64,000 nt of DNA from Odontesthes bonariensis (Eukaryota > Chordata > Actinopteri > Atheriniformes > Atherinopsidae): positions 37,668,797 through 37,732,796 of the forward strand of contig NC_134507.1 of assembly GCF_027942865.1 (NCBI RefSeq), in the 5' to 3' direction. The position numbers were made by a program, and so were the translations under genes. Positions 31,040 to 41,786 of this stretch are shown piece after piece (positions within the stretch are counted from its first letter, which is position 1; each line of letters begins with the position of its first letter). Under the pieces are notes generated by a model that saw only the letters and a program-made list of their open reading frames with translations, searched no databases and was not told the DNA's origin.

Positions 31040-31076
31040 ACTACACTTGATCTTAGCCAAAAGGCCGAGAAGCGAT
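31040..31076 (-). pseudogene. U2 snRNA 5' part (nt 1-37), upstream of LINE
   Basis: ATCGCTTCTCGGCCTTTTGG to the TGTAGT point. The promoter with PSE at 31126-31145 is kept. The orientation makes this a U2-LINE fusion transcript unit. Confidence 0.92.
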
Positions 31077-31125
31077 AACCCTCCACTGTTTCACGTCCGA
31101 GCGCCCTTCCTGGCACAATGCGCAC

Positions 31126-31145
31126 TTGTGGCGGTGCTCTTTTTT
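31126..31145 (-). promoter_or_regulatory. PSE driving the U2-LINE fusion
   Basis: Same GAGCACCGCCACAA block, 50-69 bp upstream of the U2 start at 31076. Confidence 0.62.
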
Positions 31146-31353
31146 TGCCTACAAAGCGTCACTTTGCACCTCCGCCCACCCGCTGCAGTGAGCACTCTTC
31201 AGCCGTTTCAGATGGTACAACTTTGCACTCCCGCCCGCTCCACTGAGCACCATTCAAGCTTTGAACATGGGCACGGTCTCAACAAATAAGGTGACTCTAC
31301 TCCGAGAAGTCACTTGGCACAGCAAGAAGATTTCCTTTGCACAAACAGAATGG

Positions 31354-31471
31354 GCTTCACCAGCAAAGCTAAAGCCTTCCAAAAATAGAAACAACTCATT
31401 AATGCTGCTCTCCACGGAAGTCTTTAGTAAAAGGCGAAAGACTTGTACGTTATGAAGAGAAACCAGAGTAC
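31354..31471 (-). ncRNA. U5: U5 spliceosomal snRNA, copy 3
   Basis: 118 nt, start GTACTCTGG, loop 1 CGCCTTTTACTAAAG intact, 3' stem with two changes against copies 1 and 2 (AGCTTTGCTGGTGAAGCC). PSE at 31521-31540. Confidence 0.93.
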
Positions 31472-31520
31472 GAGAATTTGACACTGCGGGAGCAGTGCAT
31501 CAGGCTAGTTGGTATAGCCA

Positions 31521-31540
31521 CCTTCCCCACGGTGAGCTTT
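31521..31540 (-). promoter_or_regulatory. PSE of U5 copy 3
   Basis: AAAGCTCACCGTGGGGAAGG, 50-69 bp upstream of the U5 start, as in the other units. Confidence 0.7.
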
Positions 31541-31781
31541 GCTTGGTTGAGACGCTGGCTCCTCGGCCGACCAGGTAGGAACAATCGGGCCCTATTCAAT
31601 GGCTGCTTTGTCTTTTACTCTGTGCAAAAGACTAGGGGTCTTGAGGCTTTGTTCTGACCGCTCATTGGGTGTAGAGCTTTTTTTCAAGCAATTCTCCCAG
31701 TCGGCCCAATCCCAGAGCCATCTCAAAGTGGAGTTCACTTTCACTCTCTTTTCGCAGACTAAAAGCCAGAGTTTTATCTCA

Positions 31782-31854
31782 GAAGCTAAGCAGAGTCGGG
31801 CCTGGTTAGTACTTGGATGGGGAGACCGCCTGGGAATACCAGGTGCTGTAAGCC
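31782..31854 (+). pseudogene. 5S rRNA 3'-half relic
   Basis: Third copy of the relic, same changes as the others, so it is part of the ancestral unit and not a late insertion. Confidence 0.8.
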
Positions 31855-32076
31855 TTTTGGCTTCTCCAGGCGCATGCAGTTTGACTGCGTCAAATGCAAA
31901 GGCAGTCCCTGTTTGACTTTTTGGAACTGCTCCTTTGTCAGGACAAAGTTAAATGTATGAGGATCAAAGGCAACCATGACCTGGGACACCTTAGCAGATC
32001 CAGGATCAGCAAGATGGATCACAGGGTGATCATCAGATGTTTCAACAAAAGACATGTAGAGAGAAGAGAGAAAAAT

Positions 32077-32194
32077 GCTTACAGCACCTGGTATTCCCAA
32101 GCGGTCTCCCATCCAAGTACTAACCTGGCCCGACCCTGCTTGGCTTCCGAGTTCGGACGAGATCGGGCGTGTTCAGGGCGGTGTGGCCGTAAGC
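32077..32194 (-). rRNA. 5S: 5S rRNA with one change
   Basis: 118 nt on the minus strand. One base differs from the other three copies: ACCTGG instead of ACCAGG on the plus strand at about 32126, in the region of the intermediate element. Otherwise intact. It may be a first step of decay at the edge of the array. Confidence 0.92.
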
Positions 32195-32571
32195 CACAGT
32201 CCCTGTGACAAATATGTGTTACATAGGTGCTGGAACCATACGTTTCCCCTATTTCACCAGAGAGTTGGCTTGAGAGGCTGATGTTGAGCCTGCACGTCGA
32301 CTTCCCTGATGTGATTGTTCTCTGCAGCTGAAAATGGGACTCTCAGATAACTTAGTGTGTGTCTGTCAAGCTCCTCTGTTCTCTGTGTGTAGTTTGGTGT
32401 TCATGGTCATACAGAGAAACCAGGGAAGCTCAGTCCCACGACGTGCTCATAAACTGCGTCTTTTCTAAAGATTATAGTCCTATTTTAGAAGTCAGAATAC
32501 AACGGCTCCCTGAAACTACCACCATGTACCGCTGGTTTTGTTATTTCACAAGAGTTGGGAAGAGTGCACCG

Positions 32572-32746
32572 TTCCCGGCGGCACTGCAGTACCGGGTCGA
32601 TGCGTGGAGTGAACGGAGCAAGCCCCTTTTTCAACCCCTGTGCCTAAAAATCCATTTAATATGTAGTCCTCATATAGAGGACGTATCAGATATTAAACTG
32701 ATAAGAACAGATACTACACTTGATCTTAGCCAAAAGGCCGAGAAGC
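32572..32746 (-). pseudogene. U2 snRNA lacking its first 3 nt and promoter
   Basis: The U2 body is present from the 3' end to GCTTCTCGG, but the first three bases and the following ~105 bp of promoter, including the PSE, are deleted. Distal spacer (CGCTGCACTCTTCAGCC) is joined directly. It marks the last unit of the array in this window and is probably silent. Confidence 0.85.
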
Positions 32747-32799
32747 CGCTGCACTCTTCAGCCGTTTCAGATGGTACAACTTTGCACTCCCGCCCGCTC

Positions 32800-33014
32800 A
32801 GGACAAAGTTAAACGTATGAGGATCAAAGCCAACAATGGCCTGGGACATCTCAGCAGGTCCAGGATCAGAAACATGGAGACTGAGAGCCAATAGAAACAG
32901 AGGTGTCTGCCAACCAATCAGCAGCAGCCCAAGCTGGTTAACTTCCTCGTGTCTGTGTGTCTGTGTGTGTGTGTGTGTCACAGGGTGATTGTCAGATGTT
33001 TCAACAAAAGACAT
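32800..33014. repeat. Diverged array spacer and TG microsatellite at the array edge
   Basis: AGGACAAAGTTAAACGTATG and TGTTTCAACAAAAGACATGC match the unit spacer, but with about 100 bp of other sequence between and a TG-rich stretch at 32951-32978. After 33014 no array sequence remains. Confidence 0.6.
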
Positions 33015-34526
33015 GCAGGACGCAGAAGTAAATATAACTGTATTTTTTTTTAGAATTGGAAAGAATTGTCCTTATGGATAAAAATCATGTCATTAACATC
33101 CATTTCTGTGATGGGAAGTTAATAATTATTTGTGTTGACAGCAGCACCGTCACTGTGAAGGAGAGAGCATTAGAGTGTTATAAATAGTAGCTGAGGGATC
33201 ACTATTGTCTATACCTGGGTGGTAGAACACAAACACTTCTACACATAGATTATATAAACCACCCCAGTCAGACCATCACCTGAGATGTCTACCCTGTAAG
33301 GGACATTTGTTTTTTGAGGTGTGGGAGTTAGAGGCAGCTGGAAGCTCTAACAGTCAACCAGCCACAGAGGATGAAGCTCTGATCACTTTTTTCTCATTCT
33401 CATGAGAAAATCTCAGCAATCTCATTGCTTTACAACTTCACCGCTTGACTAGGCTCATGGATTATCTATATACAATACATCTTCACTGTAAAGTCCAATA
33501 GCTGCCCTGACATACATACATTCCTTAACTTTACTAGGTTAATTACCATATGCACTTATGACTGATTTTTATGAAGTAAAAGTTAGTTGCATGGTGAAAA
33601 ATGCAAAAAACTTAGTGTTTAGAGGGAAGATGACTTTATTTAGAGTGAAGCTCATTCAACAATAAGTAGCAACACAGTCTCACTCCCACTGCGCATTCAA
33701 AGAAGAAGAAGTGTGCATGCATGCCACATTCAGTGTCTCCCGCTCAGCAAAGTATATTAGGTCTATGTCAGCAACGCAGCAGTCCAGCACACAGGCCGGG
33801 GCACTGAGGGCAGCCTGCTGAGTCCAGTTTTTTTAATTCTTTTGAAGAAGAATAAATAAGGTAAGTTATCAAGCAAGTATGTTTGTTAATATGTTTTAAT
33901 TACTGCTCTGACTGTTAGCGTTCACTAGCTAACGTTAGCATTAGTTAGCTAGCTAACGAACCAAACAGGCATAACGTTAGCCTGTTCAGGCCATGGTTAA
34001 GGCGAGTTTGGGCGGTTTCCCACCATAGTCCTGTGATTATCTTAAAACCTTTGAACAGTTCCAAAGCCTAATTACTTTGAAAGTCTCACATTTGAAATGT
34101 TGTAGCATGAGTTTTCCGTTTTCCCCAAATTGACAGCGATGGCATTTTGGCCTGACTTTCAAATTTGCAACGTGGAAATGACGGTTTTCAGTTAAGGCAG
34201 CATGAATGTGTTTGATGCAGAGAGGAGGATAAATGAGGTTCATAATGCACTGGCGCTGTCTTTCCTTGGGGAAATGGTGAAGGCTGGTGTAGTAACATAG
34301 ATGCTTTCGCACCCTATGAGTCATGACGGCCCTAATTGCACACCGCAATAAGGGTAAATAGCCATTGACTGCAGGTGGGATGGACTATATAGCCCAGTTA
34401 CCTCCTCATCTCGCTCTTTTTGCGCTCCGTGCCCATATTATTTCCCAGCAGAGTGGCTGAGCTCAGGTGTCTTGCTCCGTGTGCGACACATAATCAAGTT
34501 GGTTTGAGATGGTATTAATATTTTCA
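33015..34526. other. Intergenic, no gene seen
   Basis: The only patterns are a GAAGAAGAAT...GTAAGT donor-like site near 33860 and clustered GCTAACGTTAGC palindromes at about 33925-33980. No frame shows protein-like content. Confidence 0.5.
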
Positions 34527-34821
34527 AAATAAATTGGCAATTGGCAACAACTTATCAAGAACCCATTTTAAATTTGGAACTTCATACCAATATTGCTCCA
34601 TATGTAGTATCTATGTGGGGGAAAATTATGTTTGTAGATCAATCACCAAGAAAGAAGCATCTGTTTATGAAAGTAGGATAGTTTTGAGGGGATTTTTTCA
34701 ACATTATAATTACAAAGTAAAAAGAAATTTAGGCCTCCTAATTTAGAGAAAATTAAATTCGGTATGAAGTTCCAAATTGAAGATGTGTTCTTGATAAATT
34801 GTTTAAGCCAATTTATCCATA
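34527..34821. repeat. Long inverted repeat (fold-back element)
   Basis: The left arm (TAAATTGGC...ATCAAGAAC...TTTGGAACTTCATACC, from 34531) pairs with the right arm (GGTATGAAGTTCCAAATT...TTCTTGATAAATTG...GCCAATTTATC, to 34818). Arms are about 60 bp with mismatches; the loop is about 165 bp. It has no coding capacity, and lies directly beside a hAT transposase remnant. Confidence 0.65.
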
Positions 34822-34824
34822 AGG

Positions 34825-35113
34825 TCACTGTGAGTGTTCATAATGGCCAAATGTGTTAGTCTCTCCTGCGTCATGGTGCTGCGCAGCCAGGTTTTCAGGC
34901 TGAGAAAGAGCGCTCAGATGCTGTGACAGATATGGGCAGGGCCAGGGAAAGCCTAATGATCTTCTCCACCTCTGACAGCATGGAGCGGGGTTGGTGCTGC
35001 AAGGTTTGCAGGATGGACCCCTTTTGCAGGAAAGCCCTCCTCTGTCCCCCGTCCCTACACACAACTATAAAGAATGTGAAGGGGACAAAGGGCCTCCTCA
35101 CACTGGAGGGCAA
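34825..35113 (-). pseudogene. hAT transposase C-terminal remnant
   Basis: Minus-strand frames read LPISVTASERSFSA and, after a frameshift, a TTHERL-type tail, the signature of the hAT C-terminal dimerisation region. The frame changes at least once. Catalytic parts upstream are not found. Confidence 0.7.
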
Positions 35114-35334
35114 AGTTGTTCAGGTATGTTGATTTGTCTTCATCAGAAGAACACACTAATACACTCAGATAAATGACCGTGCTTAATTGTAATTCAGAGA
35201 TACAAACATTTTAGGTAGACAAAGTAATGCCTACCAGTATTTGAAATGTTTTATTACAGAAAAGCTGTTGCAATGACATGTTTAGGTCTAATTAGATCAC
35301 TAAGTGATTGAACTTGTTCTTATTTAGCTCTCAG

Positions 35335-35396
35335 CTGTGAAAAAGGTCCGCAGTGGGAGAGAGGAGGTCCCGCTGCGTGAGGTGAAGCTGCAGCAG
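35335..35396 (+). CDS. Possible exon of an OB-fold-like gene (exon A)
   Basis: Acceptor CTCTCAG|CTGTG and donor CAGCAG|GTAAGA bound an open 62-bp segment coding VKKVRSGREEVPLREVKLQ. With exon B it resembles OB-fold DNA-binding proteins of the RPA type found as unnamed fish genes. Upstream exons were not found. The call is a guess. Confidence 0.35.
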
Positions 35397-35641
35397 GTAA
35401 GACCAGAGAACGGGAGGATTGGAGAGGAGGGACAACCTCTGTGGTTTCTAGATAAGGGAAGATAAAATAAGATAACTTTCATATTCTGTGAGTACCTTAG
35501 TAGTCTATGGGAGTGTGCTAACTGTCTCTTTCTGTGGCGCTGGTTGTTTATATGTTTACTGTGGTCACTTGTAGGCTGCACATTACAGAGTAATCTCTGG
35601 TGCCTTTATAGTTCTGACATCTCATACTGTGTTCTGTACAG

Positions 35642-35788
35642 GATAAAGCTTCTGCCTCCCTCACGCTGTGGCGGGAAGCTGCAGTCCAGGAGCTGGACCT
35701 CGGCAGCCAGTGCAGGATTACCCACTTAAAGTCCAACATGGATGCAGGAGGGGACTTCCTGCACACAACACCCTACAGCAATGTAGAA
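35642..35788 (+). CDS. Possible exon of an OB-fold-like gene (exon B)
   Basis: Acceptor TGTACAG|GATAAA, donor GTAGAA|GTAAAA. The translation includes ASLTLWREAAVQELDLGS, close to the strand-turn wording of OB folds. It is followed by an intron carrying a Tc1-like insertion. Confidence 0.4.
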
Positions 35789-35814
35789 GTAAAAAGCATT
35801 CTAATTCATCTAAT

Positions 35815-36336
35815 CTAAAAACACATTCTAATCAGAATCAGAATGAGCTTTATTTGCCAAGTCGGTAGGCACATACAAGGAGTTGTTTTCTCTGGTTTAA
35901 ACATGTAAAAGGCCACATGAAGTTTGGAGGTCTGCAGCAATTGACTCTGCAGAAAGGTCGCCAACCTTCTGCAGAGTCCATTGCTACAGACCTCCAAACC
36001 CCGCTCTGTCATTTTACGTGGCCGACCACTTGGTGGCTGAGCTGCTGGCGTTCCCAGTCGCTTCCACTTTGTTCTAACACCACTGACAGCTGACTGTGGG
36101 ACATTTAGGAGCGAGGAAATGTCTCCACTGGACTTGTTGCACAGGTGGCATCCTATCATGGCACCACGCTGGAATCCACTGAGCTCCTGAGAGCGAGCCA
36201 TTCTTTCACAGATGTTTGTAGAAGCAGTCTGCATGCCGAGGGGCTTGAATTTCTACACCTGTGGCCATGGAAGTGATGGGAACACCTGAATTTAATTATC
36301 TGGATGAGTGAGTGAATACTTTTGGCAATCTAGTGA
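35815..36336 (-). pseudogene. Tc1-like transposon, 5' part
   Basis: The minus-strand frame (36234-35815) reads ARSQELSGFQRGAMIGCHL, then a helix-turn-helix region and GRPRKMTERG, the N-terminal DNA-binding half of Tc1-type transposases. The end ACTAGATTGCCAAAAGTATTC (about 36308-36334) is the Tc1-like terminal repeat, next to a TA. The catalytic DDE part is missing. At 35830-35885 a TTTATTTGCCAAGT...ACATACAAGG tail of another repeat adjoins. Confidence 0.75.
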
Positions 36337-36472
36337 ATATTATACAGACATAAAATGGCAAATGATCTGACACAATTGAGAAAGAGATTAAAGAAATAAA
36401 CAAGGAGTAAGAAAGGGGTTTAATATCTAGCTGCAAGGTATTATGGGACATAAGTGCTGTTTGTTTTGGCAG

Positions 36473-36615
36473 GTGCTGATTGTGACTGATGAGGCAGCTG
36501 GAGTGGAGGTGATGGGCGTGATGGAGAGCAGCACAAGGGGGGGTGCTGGAGCTCCTCATGTCCAGCACCGAAGTCTTTTATATTTCCCAGGACTTGTGGG
36601 AGCCCTGGAAAAGGG
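36473..36615 (+). CDS. Possible exon of an OB-fold-like gene (exon C)
   Basis: Acceptor TTTGGCAG|GTGCTG. The open segment reads VLIVTDEAAGVEVMGVMES, a continuation that fits exons A and B. The 3' border is not certain, and the frame runs on to 36721. Confidence 0.3.
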
Positions 36616-36721
36616 TGAAGTCTTTCTAAATATAAAATATATTGGGAACAAAATCATTAACATTGAGGCAGTGGAAAGACCCTGCCCTCTGGCAGAATAC
36701 ATTTCATATATATGTATATAG

Positions 36722-37762
36722 TTTACACATAGTTAATATTGTTTTATGTTCTGTTTTTATTAATGACGTTTCTTTGAAAATCTAATAAAAATGAATTTAA
36801 ATCCAGCATTTGGCTCAGTTGTATTGCTGTGGTAATATAGTCTGTGAAGATGAAGTGAAGATAAAAACTCTCCCAACCAAGGCTCAGCTCTGAAATATAC
36901 TGAGAGGAATTTCAGATGTGAGATGGTGACAGAGGGAGGACACCTGGAAGAAACCCTGGACAGAATCAGACTTCAGATTTATTCATCTATTCAATAAAGA
37001 TATATTTCAGTACTCTGTTTTAACGTAACATATAACAGTACAGATGCACATGTTCATTTATTTGTCATTTCAGTTCAGTTTTATTAACACAGACACAATT
37101 AAAAGAAGCAGCTTAGCTAAGGAATCCTACAAAATGCACCGTAACTTCTGTTCAATCCCGAGCACGCACAGAAGTGTGGGAAGAAAAAACTGAGTTTTAA
37201 CAGGAAGAAAGCTCCATCAGAACCAGAACCAGGAAGGGCGGCCATCTGCCTGGAGCAGCTGGGGCTGAGAGGACAGAAAAGAGGGGACAACAAGCAGCGT
37301 AACACCAGGCCAGGGACACCTGCTGAGAGAGAGGAACAAGTTAATGACAACAATGATGTCACATGTACATGGAGAGGAGAGGTGCATCATGGGAGCTCCC
37401 CCAGCAGGCTGGGCCTACAGCAGCAGAACTATGGGATGTTTCAGGCTCAGCTGAGCCATCCCTAACTATAAGCTTCATCAGAAAGGAAAGTTTTAAGCCT
37501 GATCTTAAAAGTAGAGAGGGTGTCTGCTTCCTGAAGCCAAACTGGCAGCTGGTTCCACAGAGAGGGGCCTGATAACGGAAGGCTCTGCTCTGCCGTTTAC
37601 ACAAAAGGGGGAGATTAACATTATGCAGGACAGGTCCGATCCCTCGGTCAGTATATAGCTCATGCAAATTTGACTGTATCCATTGAACTTAGGATAGAAT
37701 CATGCACCGTATTAGTCATTTTGGGGAACTCTGATTAAAGTTTTAATAATGTCTCTTACTGA
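36722..37762. other. Intergenic with a dispersed repeat at about 37080-37680
   Basis: TTTTATTAACACAGACAC starts a block that includes GGCAGCTGGTTCCACAGAG and CGGAAGGCTCTGCTCTGCC. Related words occur at 49860-50010 (GGAGCCTGTTAGCGGAGGGC), so it is a fish dispersed repeat of unknown class. No gene is seen. Confidence 0.45.
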
Positions 37763-38870
37763 TGTGGCAGGAAATGCCCATGAGTTTCCGGCTTGTTGAG
37801 ATTATTGACCAATCAGGTCTCACCATCCTAGTTATAAACGCTAGATGGTGATTCATGTTTTACGATTGAGCTCGGGTGTTGAGTGCCATCCGCCCATGTA
37901 CTGTTGTCACTCGGATAGATCGTCTCCCTCTGTGACCTCCCGTGTGTCTGGAACGTTCCCAGTAAGTTTGATTCTCACATGTCATCAGTCTTGGTTGGAT
38001 GTATATGAAGCAGGTGGTTTTGCCTTAGGTAGATGCGCTCGTTTCCAAAGGTGGATAAGCCTCACGCTGCCGCTTGCTTGGATCACCTGCCTGATTGGTA
38101 TGTAAAATCTGCATCCCAGAACGTCCAATTACTGCAATCGTTTAGTAATACGTTTAATTTATGCCCAGGATTCTAGACTGGCTCCAAACTGCAGGAACGC
38201 TGCTGCTTTGCCTTTAAGTTTCATTTCTGTGACCTGGATTTTACGCAGCCTCTGGTTGATCAATTCGTATCATTGTTTGATAACGGAGGACGCCGCTGAT
38301 GCTTAATTGATTCATTGTTTATTTTATGTCTTGTGTTAAAACTGTAAATATATTGTTTAAATTTCCTTTTTTTACATAAACTTCTTTTTTTTTAAAATTA
38401 ATTCTTATTTCAGGCGCTGCAGAGCTTCCAGTGGTGGGGATCAGGGTCCTTCTGGTGGCAGAGTCTCCCTAGTGTGGTTGCATGTGTTGCACATTTGGGT
38501 TTGGGCTGCACCACCGTGTGATTGTGATTGTGAGTGAGAGTGTGACATGTGTGCTGTGGGGTGATGTCTTCCTCCTAACCTGCCTCCCCCACTGTTAAGC
38601 CTTAGCATTATTATTACAGCCATTTCCTCATTGTTTTTAACTTGTTTTTAAACCATATCTGTTTTAATAAAATATTTTTCATATTGGAACACGTCTACTG
38701 CTTGGGGTAAAACGGACCTGAGTGTCTTTGATTTTGGGATTGCAACTGCAGCATCATATCACATTTTTGTTTAATTTATTTTTAAGTTAGTTCCCTGGGT
38801 GAAATTCCCAGGGTGGCGTTGTCGGGTTTTAACTGTCAGCTTATATTCCCATTGAGCTCGGTTCGCCACA
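37763..38870. mobile_element. Solo LTR, 1,108 bp
   Basis: Ends TGTGGC...GCCACA form a perfect 6-bp inverted repeat; CTGA flanks both sides (37759-37762 and 38871-38874). Inside are a TATA-like TTATAAAC (about 37833) and AATAAA (about 38668). No pol or gag is present. A Ty3/gypsy origin is likely from the 4-bp duplication and ends. Confidence 0.8.
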
Positions 38871-38874
38871 CTGA

Positions 38875-39404
38875 GATTACATTTTATAACATTTAAGTCT
38901 ACAGTAATGTAATGTAATGTAAAGTCTAACACACCATGTTATTGTGATTAAAATTAAAGGTTACGACTCTTAAATAACAGTACAACAGCTACAAGACGTC
39001 CAGGTTACATATAACAGGGCTAAAATTGACAGGATTTCAGGTGAAAAACACTTTGAAAGATGGAAGTTGTAATAATCCTAAACCTGTCACTTGATTTCAT
39101 TGTAAGTTACAAATTTTTTTGTACTATTAACAAAATTTCAACAAACTTCTATAACTGCTTAACTTTCACAAATGTGCACAGTCATCACTTGACAGATAAA
39201 CATACATTTATATCTAAATATCTGTTGTTGTAATATAATGTAAATGTAATATAAATATCTCAAGTGTTTCCAGTTAAAGCGAGTCTGCCATGTCAGCAGA
39301 AAGTATTACCTTATTGCTGAATATACTGTCCTGTTCCTGTGGGCAGTGTCAGTGATTGACAGATAAAGCAGCCAATCAGCACATGATGTTCACTGCAGGG
39401 CAGC
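38875..39404. other. Intergenic, AT-rich, no gene seen
   Basis: There is no recognisable feature apart from short TAATGTAATG repeats near 38905. Confidence 0.5.
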
Positions 39405-41786
39405 TGCTTACTCGTGTGTACAGTATCTGACTAAATACATCCCAAAGAAGGAAAGTGGTCTGTCAGAGTACCTGCAAACTGTCATGGAGAATTCCAACAT
39501 GGACAGAGTTAATGAGTGTGATGAGATGAGAGCTGTCATGCAGGCTTACTCCAGAAAGAGAGAGATCAGTGCTCAGGAGTGTGTGACTCATGCATGTGGA
39601 ATAAAGATGAAGAAGTGCTCACGCAGTGTTGTGTTCATTCCTACTGATGACAGTCCAGTGAAAATGAGTCGCCCCATGTCATTCTTGGAGGACACCCCGT
39701 CAGAGTCTCGTAATGTCTGGATGACGAGTTTGAGTGACAAATACAAAGCCAGACCCGAGACCCCAGAGTATGAGGAGATGTGCTCGGCTGATTTTGCTGC
39801 TAGCTGCAGGTTTGTCAGTGCAGACCACTCAAAGCGTGATGGTGTTTCACCACTTCTGAATGAGCTGGGATTTGTCCAAAGGCGGAAAAATGATAAGCCC
39901 TCTGTCATCAGATATTACCAATGTTCCAAGGAGAAACAGCCCGAGCAGTTTTATGCCAGATTACTGAGACTGTACCTTCCTCACCGATCCGAGTATGAAA
40001 TACCAAGTGCCCATCTTCCAACCTACGAGTCTTTGTACAACTCTGGCTGGGTGCAGCTCCCAGGCTCAAACCGTCCTGAGAGCGTGAAAAGCATTATACA
40101 AACACACAGAGACTAATATGAGAATCACACTGAGGAGATTGAGAATGCACTTGTAGAGTTTGAGGAGAGCAGAGAGCATGTGATGGATGAATGGTGTAAT
40201 CTGGCTCCTGAATCTGAAGTTGTGATGATGAGCTGCAGCAAAGAGAGCCAGACGATGAGCAGGAAAATGTGCCCGACTATTGTCCTCAGTCTGCTGCTGT
40301 GACAGAAATGAGAGCCATCAGAGAACCCCCAGCTGTGGATCCAGCTGTGCAGAAGCAGGCCCAGTGGCGGCTCCTCCATAGGGGCGAATTGTGCGACGCA
40401 CTACCAAACACGGAGTTTTTTTTTTTTTTAATCTAGTTGCTAAAGTGGGACTGATCTACTAGGCAAACTGGTTGTATATGTCATTGTCCAATCAGATTAA
40501 GGTCCCGCCTGGTGTTGCTACGCCCATTTTGTGCGATTTCTGTCAGGGTCGAATTTGCACCAGGAAGTTCCCATTGACATGAATGGGACCTCGGTTTTTT
40601 TCAAAAATCCTGCTCCCAATGCATTCTCTATGAGGGTTTATGTGCTCGCACAAACGACGCACAACGTGCTTTCGTCATATGTCTGTTGCGCGGGACCATG
40701 AACATTCTACTTGTTGTTGTAACATTGTGGTTTTCAATAAAGAAAAAAAAAAAACATTCTATGAAGAAGATGGCGAGTGTCGAGTGAAACAATACGTTAG
40801 TGTTTCTGACAGAAGTGCCCTTTAGTCGTCGTACTGATGCGGAGAAGGAAGTTTGGAAGAATTTTGCGGGATTTTCGGGCTCGCCTTGCGAGGCAAAGAT
40901 GAAACCCAGGGCTCCACCAACCCTGCTATTTTTCCAGGTAGTATAACTTACCCTTTTGTGCTCAATCATTGACTTGTAATGATTTAAATCTTTTATATAA
41001 TGTTGACAATGATAGCAGAATGTATAATGACACATTCATTGTTAACGGTGCAGTATTACATTTAAAAAAGAGAGAAATCTCACATAAGTAAGCTGCACTT
41101 AACCATGTTTGACAACTGGTTATGCTTTTCTAAGTCATATTTTCCAAAACTTCAATAAACACTTGACTTGGATTTATATGCTGTCATTTTAATTACATTC
41201 TTTAGAATGAAAATTGAATGAATATTATCATTAAGAGCTTATGTGTTTACTTATTTCATAGAATCCTGGAACAATATGAGGAAAATAAATAAATAATGGT
41301 TAAGGTGTAATATTAACTGATTGGCAAATTATGCAAAAAATAACAAAAAATGATTTAAAATCATTACAATAAATTATGCTACCTAGACAAATATACCTCA
41401 GTCCTATGGACTTTGATGGTACTTATGGACATAACGGGGGAAATTGCAGTCACTTTGGTTATTTGGCAGACCAAATAACCCCTCGACTCTGCGTTGTGTT
41501 TATTTAAGGAAGACAAGGAGTTTCTGGATGATTGGACATTTTATTTCCTGTGTGGGAACATAACAGGTTTGCATCAGTGCAATCAGTTCAGCATTGCACA
41601 GCTCACTCTGATGCAGCTTTCACAGACTGGAAATTGCACTACCTAAAAAAAATGTCAGGAGCCGCCACTGAGCAGGCCTGTGTGTTCCATGCTATCAGAG
41701 ACTGCTGCATTAAACTTGTGTGTGGCCTAAATCCAGAGCAGTTTTTCTTTTATGTCAACGGTGGTGCAGGAACAGGAAAGTCCCAC
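39405..41786 (+). pseudogene. Helitron/Helentron Rep-helicase remnant, split by a hAT element
   Basis: From about 39405 the frame reads QYLTKYIPKKESGLSEYL and ECVTHACGIKMKKCSRSVVF, then SDKYKARPETPEYEEM, wording of the region between Rep and helicase in fish Helitron-like elements (ORF 39484-40116). Stops and shifts follow. After the hAT insert (40362-41670) it continues with ACVFHAIRDCC and the Walker A segment GGAGTGKSH near 41765. A LINE fragment cuts it off at about 41786. The element cannot encode a working helicase. Confidence 0.75.
40362..41670. mobile_element. hAT element, 1,309 bp, inserted in the Helitron
   Basis: Ends CAGTGGCGGCTCCT and AGGAGCCGCCACTG are inverted repeats. The 8-bp target duplication AGCAGGCC flanks it exactly (40354-40361 and 41671-41678). 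The Helitron frame resumes directly. Inside there is only a relic (FTDWKLHYLKK near 41620) that may come from the TTF-type zinc finger of a hAT transposase, so it is non-autonomous. Confidence 0.88.

Noticed and set aside
38441-38623. His/Ser-rich 60-aa frame
   Set aside because: Lies inside the second solo LTR, repeats of CAC/TCA wording only.
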